The position numbers and the translations under genes were made by a program. A model generated the notes under the pieces. That model ran no database searches and was not told the DNA's origin. It saw only the letters and a list, made by a program, of their open reading frames with translations. This document shows, piece by piece, positions 36,567 through 46,001 of a stretch of 64,000 nucleotides of DNA. Origin of the DNA: Aliivibrio salmonicida LFI1238 (lineage in GTDB: Bacteria > Pseudomonadota > Gammaproteobacteria > Enterobacterales > Vibrionaceae); NCBI RefSeq assembly GCF_000196495.1, contig NC_011313.1:1116001-1180000 (forward strand), given 5' to 3'. Within the stretch, counting starts at the first letter, position 1. Every line of letters begins with the position of its first letter.

Positions 36567-37679
36567 TTGAGCACTTTGTTTACTGAAACCCATATTGGCA
36601 ACATGACATTAAAAAACCGTTTTATAAGAAGCGCGACGTGGGAAAATATGGCAACAGAAGATGGGCACATGACAGATAAGTTATACGCCATCTACGAGGA
36701 ACTCGCTAAAGGCGACGTTGGGTTAATTGTCACCGGCTATGCCAATATCGTCGAAGAAGAAAAGCCAAATGCTGGCATGATGGGAATGTACAATGATTCT
36801 TTTATTGAGGAATATAAAGTACTGACCGAATTAGTGCATAGCCATGATTCAAAAATCGTTATGCAGCTTGCTTATGGCGGCACAAAAACGACCTACAATG
36901 TCGGTGAAAGAGTCATTTTCGCACCCAGTGAGGTGTGCGAAAGAGGCACTCTAACCTTAGGTAAAGCAATGATAAAGGATGAGATCGATTACATCGTAAA
37001 CGCCTTTGCTCAAGCAAGTCGAAGAGCGCAAGAATCTGGCTTTGATGGCGTTGAAATTCATGCTGCACACACCTATTTAATCAATCAGTTTTTAAGCCCA
37101 TACTATAATCGTAGAGAGGATGAATACGGCGGCAGCTTAGACAATCGCATGAGATTCTTGCTAGACATTTATACTGAGATAAGAAAGCGGGTTGGCAATG
37201 ACTTCCCTATTTTAGTGAAGCTCACTGCCTCTGAGTTTTTTGAAGGCGGTTTGACCTTCGACGAAACACGCCTCATTTGTAAAAAACTGGAAGAAATTGG
37301 CGTCGATGCCATTATCATTTCAGGCAACATTCATGGTAATGCAAGCGCTATGATTGGGGAGTCATTTGATGGTTATACCTTGCAAGAAGAAGGCTACTTC
37401 CATGAATATGGGGATGTGATCAGTAAAGACGTGACTGTTCCGGTAATTACCGTAGGTGGGTTGACTGATATTGACGCAATCGAAGCGATGGCGGCGAACA
37501 CCAATATTCAATATTTTGCTTTATCACGTCCTTTGCTTGCTGAGCCTCAACTCATAAAGCGTTGGAAAGAAGGTAATAGAGCCGCTGTTGATTGTGAACG
37601 ATGCTCAAAATGCCGAACCAGACGTGGCAATTTTTGTGTGGTGTACAAAAAAAGAAAGCCGAAAAAATCTCAAGACTAA
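36567..37679 (+). CDS. NADH:flavin oxidoreductase of the Old Yellow Enzyme family
   Basis: A 370-residue FMN barrel. Features: SATWENMATEDGHMT near the N-terminus, QLAYGG, GVEIHAAHTYLINQFLSPYYNRREDEYGGSLDNRMRF with the active-site His pair region, and VGGLTD/FALSRPLLAEP phosphate-binding strands. A C-terminal CERCSKCRTRRGNFC cluster has the Cys spacing seen in the NADH-oxidase branch, though it lacks the large second domain. The TTG at 36567 is used because AGAGGA sits seven bases before it. It reduces activated double bonds or similar substrates. It ends at a strong terminator. Confidence 0.88.
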   Translation: MSTLFTETHIGNMTLKNRFIRSATWENMATEDGHMTDKLYAIYEELAKGDVGLIVTGYANIVEEEKPNAGMMGMYNDSFIEEYKVLTELVHSHDSKIVMQLAYGGTKTTYNVGERVIFAPSEVCERGTLTLGKAMIKDEIDYIVNAFAQASRRAQESGFDGVEIHAAHTYLINQFLSPYYNRREDEYGGSLDNRMRFLLDIYTEIRKRVGNDFPILVKLTASEFFEGGLTFDETRLICKKLEEIGVDAIIISGNIHGNASAMIGESFDGYTLQEEGYFHEYGDVISKDVTVPVITVGGLTDIDAIEAMAANTNIQYFALSRPLLAEPQLIKRWKEGNRAAVDCERCSKCRTRRGNFCVVYKKRKPKKSQD

Positions 37680-37694
37680 TCAATAAATAGCAAA

Positions 37695-37720
37695 AAGGGT
37701 TGGCACAATGGCCAACCCTT
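37695..37720 (+). terminator. rho-independent terminator
   Basis: Ten-pair stem AAGGGTTGGC / GCCAACCCTT, six-base loop, T-rich tail, following the ene-reductase gene. Confidence 0.85.
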
Positions 37721-37748
37721 CTTTCATCGTTATTTACGTGATGGTGTG

Positions 37749-37866
37749 TTACTCATATTCTGATGAATACGTCTCTTCGTAGGTGTGTGAGTAAAGCTCA
37801 AATAAGTTGCCAAATGGGTCTTCTAAATACACCATTTTAGATGGGTTGTTATCGTCTTCTGGATGG
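37749..37866 (-). pseudogene. VOC/glyoxalase family C-terminal fragment
   Basis: The last 39 codons of a gene, HPEDDNNPSKMVYLEDPFGN onwards, with the VOC end motif (DPFGNLFELYSH). The frame is cut at the IS630 boundary (37867) and no start is present. The remainder is not found on the other side of the IS. Confidence 0.8.
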
Positions 37867-37868
37867 TA

Positions 37869-38986
37869 AGTAGTCACGCAAAAGTTATTGTGAATTTTTC
37901 GCCGTAATAATTTAATATGTTTTTGATGTTAATACTGAGGTCTTCAAACGTTTTGAACGCTTCACATGGTAACCATTCATATTTTACTTTCTTCCACAAT
38001 ATCTCAATGATATTGAGCTCTGGAGAGTACGGTGGTAGATAACAAACTAATACATCATTCATCAACCACTCATGCAATTTTTGTTTAAATTTTGCTGACC
38101 TATGAAAAGAGGCATTATCTAAGATAATAAAGCATGGCTTATCGTTTTTTCGTGCGTTGATAAAGTGCTCAAATGCATCAATTACTGTATCGGTAGTTAC
38201 TCTTCCTTCCGTTGTTTGAAAACTCAATTTACCTTGTCTACTTAAGAAGCCAAGAACATTGAGCCGTTTGCTGTGTGAATGAGCAGGCCTTAGCGATTGA
38301 ACACCGATAGGTCCCCAACAATAAGGAAGATTAGATTTCTGACTAAAGCCTGACTCATCAAAATAAAAGAGTTCACATTTATTCGTACGTTCCATTTCAA
38401 TCAATGAATTCAATATATTACTGAAATTATTGAATTTCATATCGTCACGCTTTAACTTTAATGAGTGTCGGGCTCTTTTGTAACTGTAATCACTTTTTTT
38501 ATATTTCGTTTAATAGTGTCTAAGCTGGATTTTTTACCTGTTTCTTCTTCAAGTATTGCTTGTGCTCGTTTAAGTTGATGTGGCTCTTCATCAACCAATG
38601 ACTTCAAACGATATACTTCTGCTTCTGTGTAAATAGGTTTTCTACCTATACGAACAGCGTCATACAATCCGAGCATTCCACAGGCTTCCCAATGGTCTAT
38701 CCATGACGATATGGTCTCAAATTTAGCGTCTAAAATATCAGTTAACGCTAAAATAGAGTAGCCTTTATCACTGAGAATAATCGCATGTGCTCGTATTCTT
38801 ACTCTATTTTTTGGATGATTAGCGATCGCTTCTTTTAGGGTTATTTTTTCATTGTCTGTTAAAGGATTAACTGCTTTCATTATGATATAGACACTGACGT
38901 TAAAATACTCATTTTAATACCATATGGATATATGGATATATGGTAAAGGCGAAATCTTCATTCTCGAAAACTTATCATTAACTACT
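37869..38986 (-). mobile_element. IS630-family element, copy 1
   Basis: 1118 bp bounded by AGTAGT...ACTACT short inverted ends, each next to TA (37867-37868, 38987-38988), the IS630 target dinucleotide. Identical in length to copy 2 at 42275 and, in its encoded proteins, identical. Left flank is a VOC remnant, right flank a beheaded GGDEF gene; since neither gene continues across, this copy marks a deletion or recombination junction. Confidence 0.9.
37874..38880 (-). CDS. IS630 transposase, two frames joined by -1 frameshift (copy 1)
   Basis: Frame A (38880-38458) encodes the helix-turn-helix part starting MKAVNPLTDNEKITLKEA; frame B holds the DDE part (YFDESGFSQ, IILDNASFHRS, PPYSPELNIIEILWKKVK). 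Frame B is open upstream of its own ATG (38440) and gives DYSYKRARHSLKLKR, the expected IS630 linker, if the ribosome slips -1 on the A7 run (T7 at 38494-38500 on the plus strand). The fused product is about 335 residues, normal for IS630. Confidence 0.85.
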
Positions 38987-38988
38987 TA

Positions 38989-40281
38989 TTAACGTCTAAC
39001 TACTTCCTTTCTAATGAAAAAAAATCATTTACTATTCTGGTGAATAAAATTGATAACGCGAAGAATATTACTTACCTAATCTCTCAATATATTGAAGGCA
39101 GACTATTAATTAAAGGTGCCTTTAAAAATGAAAAAGAAGTGAATGGAATCGTAGAGAATCTGAGTAAATTAAGGTATAGCACTTATGGGAATACGAATAG
39201 AACAGATAGAACAGATAGAACAAACCATATTATAGGCTTTCTTTACGACATTAACTACGATTTACCCTCTTTGATTAGGCGCGGTGGTGATAGTTACTAC
39301 CGTTCATACAATGATGAATTCCTCTTTACAACTCGCCCTGTTGATGATTACAAAAAATTTTTTTCTAAAGATGCATGTGAGGTTCAAAAAACATGCTCAT
39401 TATTTTCGAGTGAATTTTCATTAAAAGATAGAATTCTTGTTTCTAACATTTATGACAGTTATTTTGATGAGAGCAAATCAGTTATATCAATATCATCACC
39501 TGTTTATTTTCTTGGTAATGTCATTGGTGATTATAATATGGATGTAAATATAGCCAGTGATTTCTTATTAAATAAAAACATCAAATATATGGTGGATAAA
39601 AATTTAAAGAAAATAATTACGCTAGAGCAAAAAAACATATTTTTTAGGAACTTTTCATACTCTATAGAGCGAACAATTAGTAATAATTTAGTTATAAAAT
39701 ATAATATTCCTATGTATATCTTTTTCAAAGATACGTGGTTTATTTTCTTTTTATTCGTTTTTATTTCTTATCTATTTTTAGTGAAAAACATCAAAATTTC
39801 AAATAGTAAGAAAGAGTTAAGTGAAATGAGCGAAAAATCCAATATGGATGAGTTGACTAAAATTTCAAATCGAACGCTTTTATCCAAAATAAAAGAGAAA
39901 AATGATATGGATGATTGTCTGTCTGTGATCTCGATTGATGGTAACAACATAAAGAAGATCAATGACTCGTTTGGCCATCATATTGGTGATGAAGCGATTA
40001 AACATATTGCGTCGTCAATGCAATTTGTCTTTAGAGAAAATGATTACTTGTTTAGAATCGGAGGGGATGAGTTTCTGGTCATTTTAATGAATTGTCCTTT
40101 AGATAAGGCTCAAGAACTGGGGTATAAATTAAAAGAAAACACAAAAAATAAACCTTTTATTATTAATGATTTATCAATAACTATATCAACGGGGATTGTT
40201 AATAAAGATAAGAACATGACCATTGACGAAGCTTTGAAATTGGCGGATGTTCAGCTCTATAAAGATAAAAGAAATCAATAG
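38989..40281 (+). pseudogene. GGDEF diguanylate cyclase, 5' end removed by IS630
   Basis: The frame is open straight from the IS630 edge (NYFLSNEKKSF...) with no good start; a GTG at 39040 lacks a ribosome site. A periplasmic sensor region, a membrane helix (TWFIFFLFVFISYLFLV) and an intact GGDEF domain (MDELTKISNR, FRIGGDEFLV) remain. The N-terminal membrane helix that would put the sensor in the periplasm is missing. A 9-bp repeat encodes NRTDRTDRTN at about 39195-39222. The catalytic domain could work if expressed, but the gene looks beheaded. Confidence 0.75.
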
Positions 40282-40408
40282 CATGGCATCTTTTTGAGCT
40301 AAATACTGATAGTGTTGCAAGGCTCGCTGATAATATCGAGAAGTAGAATGGCAGGCTCAACACATTTATTTTTATTATATTGAATGAACATCATCGTTTA
40401 GCTATAAA

Positions 40409-40435
40409 AAACGGCACACTTTAGAGGTGCCGTTT
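40409..40435. terminator. bidirectional terminator
   Basis: Stem AAACGGCAC / GTGCCGTTT with flanking A and T runs, between the GGDEF gene and the convergent DsbB-like gene. Confidence 0.8.
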
Positions 40436-40459
40436 ATAGTTATGTTAATACGGTATTGG

Positions 40460-41008
40460 TTATGAAAACATATCCAATAACCAATAGCTCACAGGGTTAT
40501 CTGGGCATTGGTATGGGCCACATTCTACAAAAGTAGAAAGGACATTAACCAGTACAGCAACAATAGCTAAGACGCAGGCGAATTTACCGAATGCATTCAT
40601 TTGGTAAGTATCAGTAGACCAATCGTTATTCCAAAGCATAAGTAATACAGCAACACCCACAATCGCCATCATAAAGATAACAAATGCCCATGTGTAGTAA
40701 TGCATACCTAAAATTGGGCTACCAAATCCTGGAGTTCCAGGGATCACGTGAAGTGATACTTGGCGTAATGCGGTTGCTGCACCAAACAGCGCACCGACAA
40801 GAATAACCCCGTAATGACGTTGTTGCGTGCCATAAATAATGTTTAGCATAAAGCCAAACATAACCATAACAAAACCAACTCTCTGAAGCAGACAAAGCGG
40901 ACAAGGAAGCTCATTCCAAGCGACCTGAAGTACTGAACCCATCAATAATACAAACGTAATACCGAGCAGGCCAAGGATATTTAATAACGTTACATTTTTA
41001 CTGTTCAT
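40460..41008 (-). CDS. DsbB-family disulfide bond formation protein
   Basis: A 182-residue membrane protein with about five helices. The first redox pair is CPLC in NELPCPLCLLQRVG, the DsbB motif; a late pair ECGPYQCPDNP near the C-terminus could be the second redox site. It would pass electrons from periplasmic thiols to quinone. It differs from canonical DsbB in the position of the second pair and sits with a 51-residue partner rather than a DsbA, so its substrate oxidase is unknown. AGGTGCA precedes the start. Confidence 0.82.
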   Translation of the reverse strand: MNSKNVTLLNILGLLGITFVLLMGSVLQVAWNELPCPLCLLQRVGFVMVMFGFMLNIIYGTQQRHYGVILVGALFGAATALRQVSLHVIPGTPGFGSPILGMHYYTWAFVIFMMAIVGVAVLLMLWNNDWSTDTYQMNAFGKFACVLAIVAVLVNVLSTFVECGPYQCPDNPVSYWLLDMFS

Positions 41009-41016
41009 ACATGCAC

Positions 41017-41172
41017 CTATAATAAAATGGACAGAGGATCTGTCGCGTGATGATGAAACCAGAACAAGCCAATAATGACCGATACCGTAAATAGAATGTA
41101 ACTGATATTTTTTTTGCCACTAAACGCGCAGAGCATCGCAACGAGTAGTAGCAAGAAGATTAAACTCATCAT
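41017..41172 (-). CDS. small membrane protein, DUF5993-like
   Basis: A 51-residue protein with two hydrophobic helices (SLIFLLLLVAMLCAFSG and ISYILFTVSVIIGLFWFHHH) and a His cluster. It lies eight bases upstream of the DsbB-like gene, GGGAAG before its start, so the two are an operon. It resembles the small DUF5993 proteins that accompany DsbB-type genes; that name is recalled, not searched. Confidence 0.6.
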   Translation of the reverse strand: MMSLIFLLLLVAMLCAFSGKKNISYILFTVSVIIGLFWFHHHATDPLSILL

Positions 41173-41796
41173 AAGTTAACACTTCCCTTAAGTTATTATT
41201 TTGATTAATTACCCTAAATCATTACGTTGATTTATGAGTACCTGACTTTATTTTTACTTTCTGAGATCTTAAATATAGATTAAAAATTACATAAATTCAT
41301 AACGTTGAATTGCAATGGTCAATCTGATCTACTTTTTCATCAACCAGTCTAAAAGAAGTCAGTAGGCTTGTAGAGTCACTTTATTGGAGCGGAAGAGATA
41401 TTTACGGTGTTTTAGCTGAAAAGTTCAAATCTGATAGGTACTATCAATAATAATGATTCTTATGGTGATTTACTCAATCAAATTTAACATTTAAGATCTT
41501 AACCAGAGTGTTGAAATGGTATTTTTTTGAGTAGAGGTTGAATCACATGTGAAGATAAATAATATAATGAACAGATAAATAAAAATATATTTGATACTTT
41601 TATGAAAAAAGTGAACATATCCGCTTAGTTATTAAACAAATGTTTATGACTGAATTCCCACTAAAAATGGAATATAATTTTTAACTTTTAACGATCTAGC
41701 GTAGTGCTCTATATATGGTGTATATTTCTTGTTATCAAGGTGGGTATATTGTTGGCATGTTTATATTATCTTTATAATCTAATTAATTGAGTGCTT
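41173..41796. other. 624-bp AT-rich gap
   Basis: No convincing gene, hairpin or repeat seen on either strand. It presumably holds the promoter of the small-protein/DsbB operon at its left end. Confidence 0.4.
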
Positions 41797-42249
41797 TTAT
41801 TTTTTAGTATATAAATAATGTGACAAATAAATACCTTTGTTCTGCCAAGAATAATATCTTACTGCTGAATCTTTACTCGAATACATTGTTTTTTTACATT
41901 TCATACACTCAATAAAATATATCCCTTCTTTTATTTTCATTACATGTAAATTTCTTGAATGACATTTAGAACAGCTTAATCTATTTATTTTTGACGCTTT
42001 ATCTATTTTTCTACAGAAAGATTCTAGATCATCATTTTCTAGAGATTTGTATATTCCTTCCGATTTTTCCTCTTTTGAAATCAAGCTATTAATGGCAAAT
42101 GAGTAAATTGCTGGTATTTTGCATGCATTTGATTCTATGCTATTTATTTTAGATAAAGGTACTCCAAACAGTTTTGCAAGGTAAGCAGTATTAAGTTCAA
42201 GTAAAAAACGAGCAGCAATGAATTTATAATACGTATTAATATCATACAT
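41797..42249 (-). CDS. hypothetical zinc-ribbon protein
   Basis: A 150-residue protein with an N-terminal helical region (TAYLAKLFGVPLSKINSIE looks like a helix-turn-helix) and a C-terminal zinc ribbon (SCSKCHSRN ... ECMKCKKTM). This resembles transcription-factor-like FlhC in outline, but the match is loose and I do not assign it. AGGGAAA precedes the ATG. An IS630 copy sits only 25 bases upstream of the start, so its native promoter is displaced. AT-rich compared with neighbours. Confidence 0.6.
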   Translation of the reverse strand: MYDINTYYKFIAARFLLELNTAYLAKLFGVPLSKINSIESNACKIPAIYSFAINSLISKEEKSEGIYKSLENDDLESFCRKIDKASKINRLSCSKCHSRNLHVMKIKEGIYFIECMKCKKTMYSSKDSAVRYYSWQNKGIYLSHYLYTKK

Positions 42250-42274
42250 AGCTATTTCCCTATATTAATTACTA

Positions 42275-43392
42275 AGTAGTCACGCAAAAGTTATTGTGAA
42301 TTTTTCGCCGTAATAATTTAATATGTTTTTGATGTTAATACTGAGGTCTTCAAACGTTTTGAACGCTTCACATGGTAACCATTCATATTTTACTTTCTTC
42401 CACAATATCTCAATGATATTGAGCTCTGGAGAGTACGGTGGTAGATAACAAACTAATACATCATTCATCAACCACTCATGCAATTTTTGTTTAAATTTTG
42501 CTGACCTATGAAAAGAGGCATTATCTAAGATAATAAAGCATGGCTTATCGTTTTTTCGTGCGTTGATAAAGTGCTCAAATGCATCAATTACTGTATCGGT
42601 AGTTACTCTTCCTTCCGTTGTTTGAAAACTCAATTTACCTTGTCTACTTAAGAAGCCAAGAACATTGAGCCGTTTGCTGTGTGAATGAGCAGGCCTTAGC
42701 GATTGAACACCGATAGGTCCCCAACAATAAGGAAGATTAGATTTCTGACTAAAGCCTGACTCATCAAAATAAAAGAGTTCACATTTATTCGTACGTTCCA
42801 TTTCAATCAATGAATTCAATATATTACTGAAATTATTGAATTTCATATCGTCACGCTTTAACTTTAATGAGTGTCGGGCTCTTTTGTAACTGTAATCACT
42901 TTTTTTATATTTCGTTTAATAGTGTCTAAGCTGGATTTTTTACCTGTTTCTTCTTCAAGTATTGCTTGTGCTCGTTTAAGTTGATGTGGCTCTTCATCAA
43001 CCAATGACTTCAAACGATATACTTCTGCTTCTGTGTAAATAGGTTTTCTACCTATACGAACAGCGTCATACAATCCGAGCATTCCACAGGCTTCCCAATG
43101 GTCTATCCATGACGATATGGTCTCAAATTTAGCGTCTAAAATATCAGTTAACGCTAAAATAGAGTAGCCTTTATCACTGAGAATAATCGCATGTGCTCGT
43201 ATTCTTACTCTATTTTTTGGATGATTAGCGATCGCTTCTTTTAGGGTTATTTTTTCATTGTCTGTTAAAGGATTAACTGCTTTCATTATGATATAGACAC
43301 TGACGTTAAAATACTCATTTTAATACCATATGGATATATGGATATATGGTAAAGGCGAAATCTTCATTCTCGAAAACTTATCATTAACTACT
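42275..43392 (-). mobile_element. IS630-family element, copy 2
   Basis: 1118 bp, same ends (AGTAGT/ACTACT) and TA on both sides (42273-42274, 43393-43394), same orientation as copy 1. It looks like a simple insertion between the zinc-ribbon gene and the speF promoter region. The two copies form a 4.4-kb direct repeat unit able to delete or duplicate the segment between them. Confidence 0.9.
42280..43286 (-). CDS. IS630 transposase via -1 frameshift (copy 2)
   Basis: Protein sequences of both frames (43286-42864 and 42846-42280) are identical to copy 1. The T7 run at 42900-42906 is kept, as expected of a functional slippery site instead of a random lesion. DDE motifs are intact. Confidence 0.85.
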
Positions 43393-43719
43393 TAACCAAT
43401 AATATATTGGCGTTTAAAAATACAATTGTTTGTTTTTATTATCTCAATCGAGATATTTATTTTTAGAATATAAATTACGGATTGAAATAATGCAACCGTA
43501 TATTTACAGTATGATATAAATGTCAACTATGTTAAAAAGGTTAAATTTAGTGATGGATTATATAACCATCTTAATTATTATGCGTGCGTAAATATCACCT
43601 TTAATTTTTAAATGAAAGTAATGAAATCGTATATTTATAAAATAAATTATTAATAATATTAATATTGTGAATGAGATCAACAAATTACTCTTGATGTTGT
43701 TCTTCATATTCTAAATCTT

Positions 43720-43756
43720 TTAATTTCGCTTCTGTCATTCAAACAGAAGAAATTAA
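43720..43756 (+). promoter_or_regulatory. hairpin sequestering the speF ribosome binding site
   Basis: TTAATTT-(CG)-CTTCTGT pairs with ACAGAAG-AAATTAA: fourteen pairs with one two-base bulge and a seven-base loop, ending two bases before the ATG. The GAAGAAA ribosome site lies in the 3' arm. No speFL-like arginine-rich leader peptide was found in 43393-43719; only very short frames occur there. Confidence 0.65.
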
Positions 43757-43758
43757 TT

Positions 43759-45951
43759 ATGAAAAATTTAAGTATTGCGATAAGTAATAATCTTGGTGAT
43801 TACTTCATGCCTCTCGCTGATATGTTGGTTGAAACGTTTAACCGAGAATTAAGACCGATTGATACTGTCGCATTAACGGATGTGAGTGCTGTTATTCTTT
43901 CCCTTGATGATGTGTCAGGTAAGGTACATCAACAAATTGAAGAAACGTGTTATGGCATTCCAGTTTTTGTTATTTGTGGTGATGGTACTCGCCAACTTTG
44001 CTCTTGTGATTATGCAAAAGTAACCAGTGTTATTGATTTAACTCAACAATCTATCTCATATTATTGTCGTCAAATTAACGAAGCTGCTCATAAATACGAA
44101 TCAAAAGTGTTGCCACCATTTTTTGAAAAAATAACCCGGTATGTTGATCAAGGGAATGCGGCGTTTGATTGTCCCGGACACCAAGGAGGACAGTTTTTCA
44201 AAAAACACCATGCTGGTAAACAGTTTTATGATTTCTTTGGCGAGAATTTATTTCGAAGTGATTTATGTAATGCGGATGTGGCATTAGGGGATTTGTTAAT
44301 CCATGAAGGTCATGCGTGTGCAGCACAAAAACACGCAGCAAAAGTGTTTAATGCAGATAAAACGTACTTTGTTCTTAATGGGACATCTGCATCAAACAAG
44401 GTTGCTTGTAATGCAATTTTAACTCCGGGAGATTTGGTGCTATTTGACCGAAATAACCATAAATCAAATCATCACGGTGCGTTATTTCAAGCGGGTGGGA
44501 TTCCTGTTTATTTAGAAACAGCTCGAAATCCATACGGATTTATTGGTGGCATTGATGAACATTGTTTTGATGAAAGTTATATTCGCGGTCAAATTGCAAA
44601 AACAGATCCAGAAAGAGCAAAAGAAGAACGTCCATTCAGAATGGCGATTATTCAACTAGGAACCTACGACGGTACGATTTATAACGCGCGTTTTGTAATG
44701 GATAAAATTGGCCACTTATGTGACTACATTTTATTTGATTCTGCATGGGTAGGCTACGAGCAATTTATTCCAATGATGAAAGATTGCTCTCCATTATTGT
44801 TGGATTTAAAACCTGAAGATGCAGGTGTTTTGGTTACTCAATCGGTTCATAAGCAACAAGCTGGTTTTTCTCAAACCTCCCAAATCCATAAAAAAGACCG
44901 TCATATCAAAGGACAAGCTCGTTACTGTAATCATAAACGCTTTAATAATGCCTTCATGATGCATGCGTCAACCAGCCCATTTTATGCTTTATTCTCAGCA
45001 TTAGATGTGAATGCCAAAATTCATGATGGTGCATCTGGCCGTAAGTTATGGCATGAGTGTGTAAAAATTGGTATTGAAACGCGTAAAGAATTATTGAATA
45101 GCTGTGAATATATTACGCCATTTATTCCTGAAATAGTTGATGGCCAATTATGGCAGGACTATGACACGGAATTAATTGCAAATGAGAAAAAATTCTTCTT
45201 ATTTAATCCTGAAGACACATGGCACAAATTTGAAGGTTACGGTAAGGAACAATACTTTGTTGATCCATGTAAATTGTTATTAACGACAGCGGGGATTAAT
45301 GAACACGGGGATTATGCTGAATTTGGTATTCCAGCAACGCTACTCGCTAACTTCTTACGTGAAAATGGCATTGTTCCTGAGAAGTGTGATTTGAATTCTA
45401 TTTTGTTCTTGCTTACACCTGCTGAAGACATGGCAAAAATGCACCAACTGGTGGCGCAAATTAATCGCTTCGAACAATTTGTGAAAGAAGATGCTCCATT
45501 GCAAGTGGTGTTACCAACCGTGTATGAAGCAAATAAAGATCGTTATAAAGGTTATACAATTCAACAGTTATGTCTTGAAATGCATAATATGTACCGTGAG
45601 TTGAATGTAAAAGAGCTGCAACGTTGTATGTTCCGTGAGGCCTATTTCCCTGAAATGAAAATGCTTCCTCAACAAGCAAACACTCAGTATTTCCGTGGAG
45701 AGTGTGAATACGTAGAACTGAAAGAAGCAACGGGACGAATCGCCGCTGAAGGTGCACTTCCTTATCCTCCGGGTGTGCTATGTGTGATCCCTGGAGAAGC
45801 GTGGACCAGCCAAGTTACCCAATACTTCTTAGCATTAGAAGAGGGGATTAACCAGTTCCCAGGATTCGCTCCTGAAATTCAAGGTGTTTATTTAGAAGAA
45901 GTAAATGGCCGAACTACCGCATTTTGTTATGTCCTTAACGAATCAAACTAA
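43759..45951 (+). CDS. speF: inducible ornithine decarboxylase
   Basis: A 730-residue PLP enzyme converting ornithine to putrescine and CO2. The N-terminal flavodoxin-like wing is followed by the fold-type I core: FDCPGHQGGQFF, NGTSASNKV, FDSAWVGYEQF and the PLP-lysine segment TQSVHKQQAGFSQTSQIH. The C-terminal domain (YPPGVLCVIPGE) is complete. Next to an antiporter gene, it forms the acid-response couple that exchanges ornithine for putrescine. The start lies within reach of the 43720-43756 hairpin, so translation is likely controlled. An IS630 copy ends 366 bp upstream. Confidence 0.93.
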   Translation: MKNLSIAISNNLGDYFMPLADMLVETFNRELRPIDTVALTDVSAVILSLDDVSGKVHQQIEETCYGIPVFVICGDGTRQLCSCDYAKVTSVIDLTQQSISYYCRQINEAAHKYESKVLPPFFEKITRYVDQGNAAFDCPGHQGGQFFKKHHAGKQFYDFFGENLFRSDLCNADVALGDLLIHEGHACAAQKHAAKVFNADKTYFVLNGTSASNKVACNAILTPGDLVLFDRNNHKSNHHGALFQAGGIPVYLETARNPYGFIGGIDEHCFDESYIRGQIAKTDPERAKEERPFRMAIIQLGTYDGTIYNARFVMDKIGHLCDYILFDSAWVGYEQFIPMMKDCSPLLLDLKPEDAGVLVTQSVHKQQAGFSQTSQIHKKDRHIKGQARYCNHKRFNNAFMMHASTSPFYALFSALDVNAKIHDGASGRKLWHECVKIGIETRKELLNSCEYITPFIPEIVDGQLWQDYDTELIANEKKFFLFNPEDTWHKFEGYGKEQYFVDPCKLLLTTAGINEHGDYAEFGIPATLLANFLRENGIVPEKCDLNSILFLLTPAEDMAKMHQLVAQINRFEQFVKEDAPLQVVLPTVYEANKDRYKGYTIQQLCLEMHNMYRELNVKELQRCMFREAYFPEMKMLPQQANTQYFRGECEYVELKEATGRIAAEGALPYPPGVLCVIPGEAWTSQVTQYFLALEEGINQFPGFAPEIQGVYLEEVNGRTTAFCYVLNESN

Positions 45952-46001
45952 CAACTAATGAACGTGGTGGGATCTCCTGCCACGTCACTCAGGGTGATCT
46001 T

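Noticed and set aside
43393..43719. Possible speFL-type leader peptide upstream of speF
   Set aside because: Only frames of 6-15 codons exist and none has the arginine-rich sequence expected of an ornithine-sensing leader.
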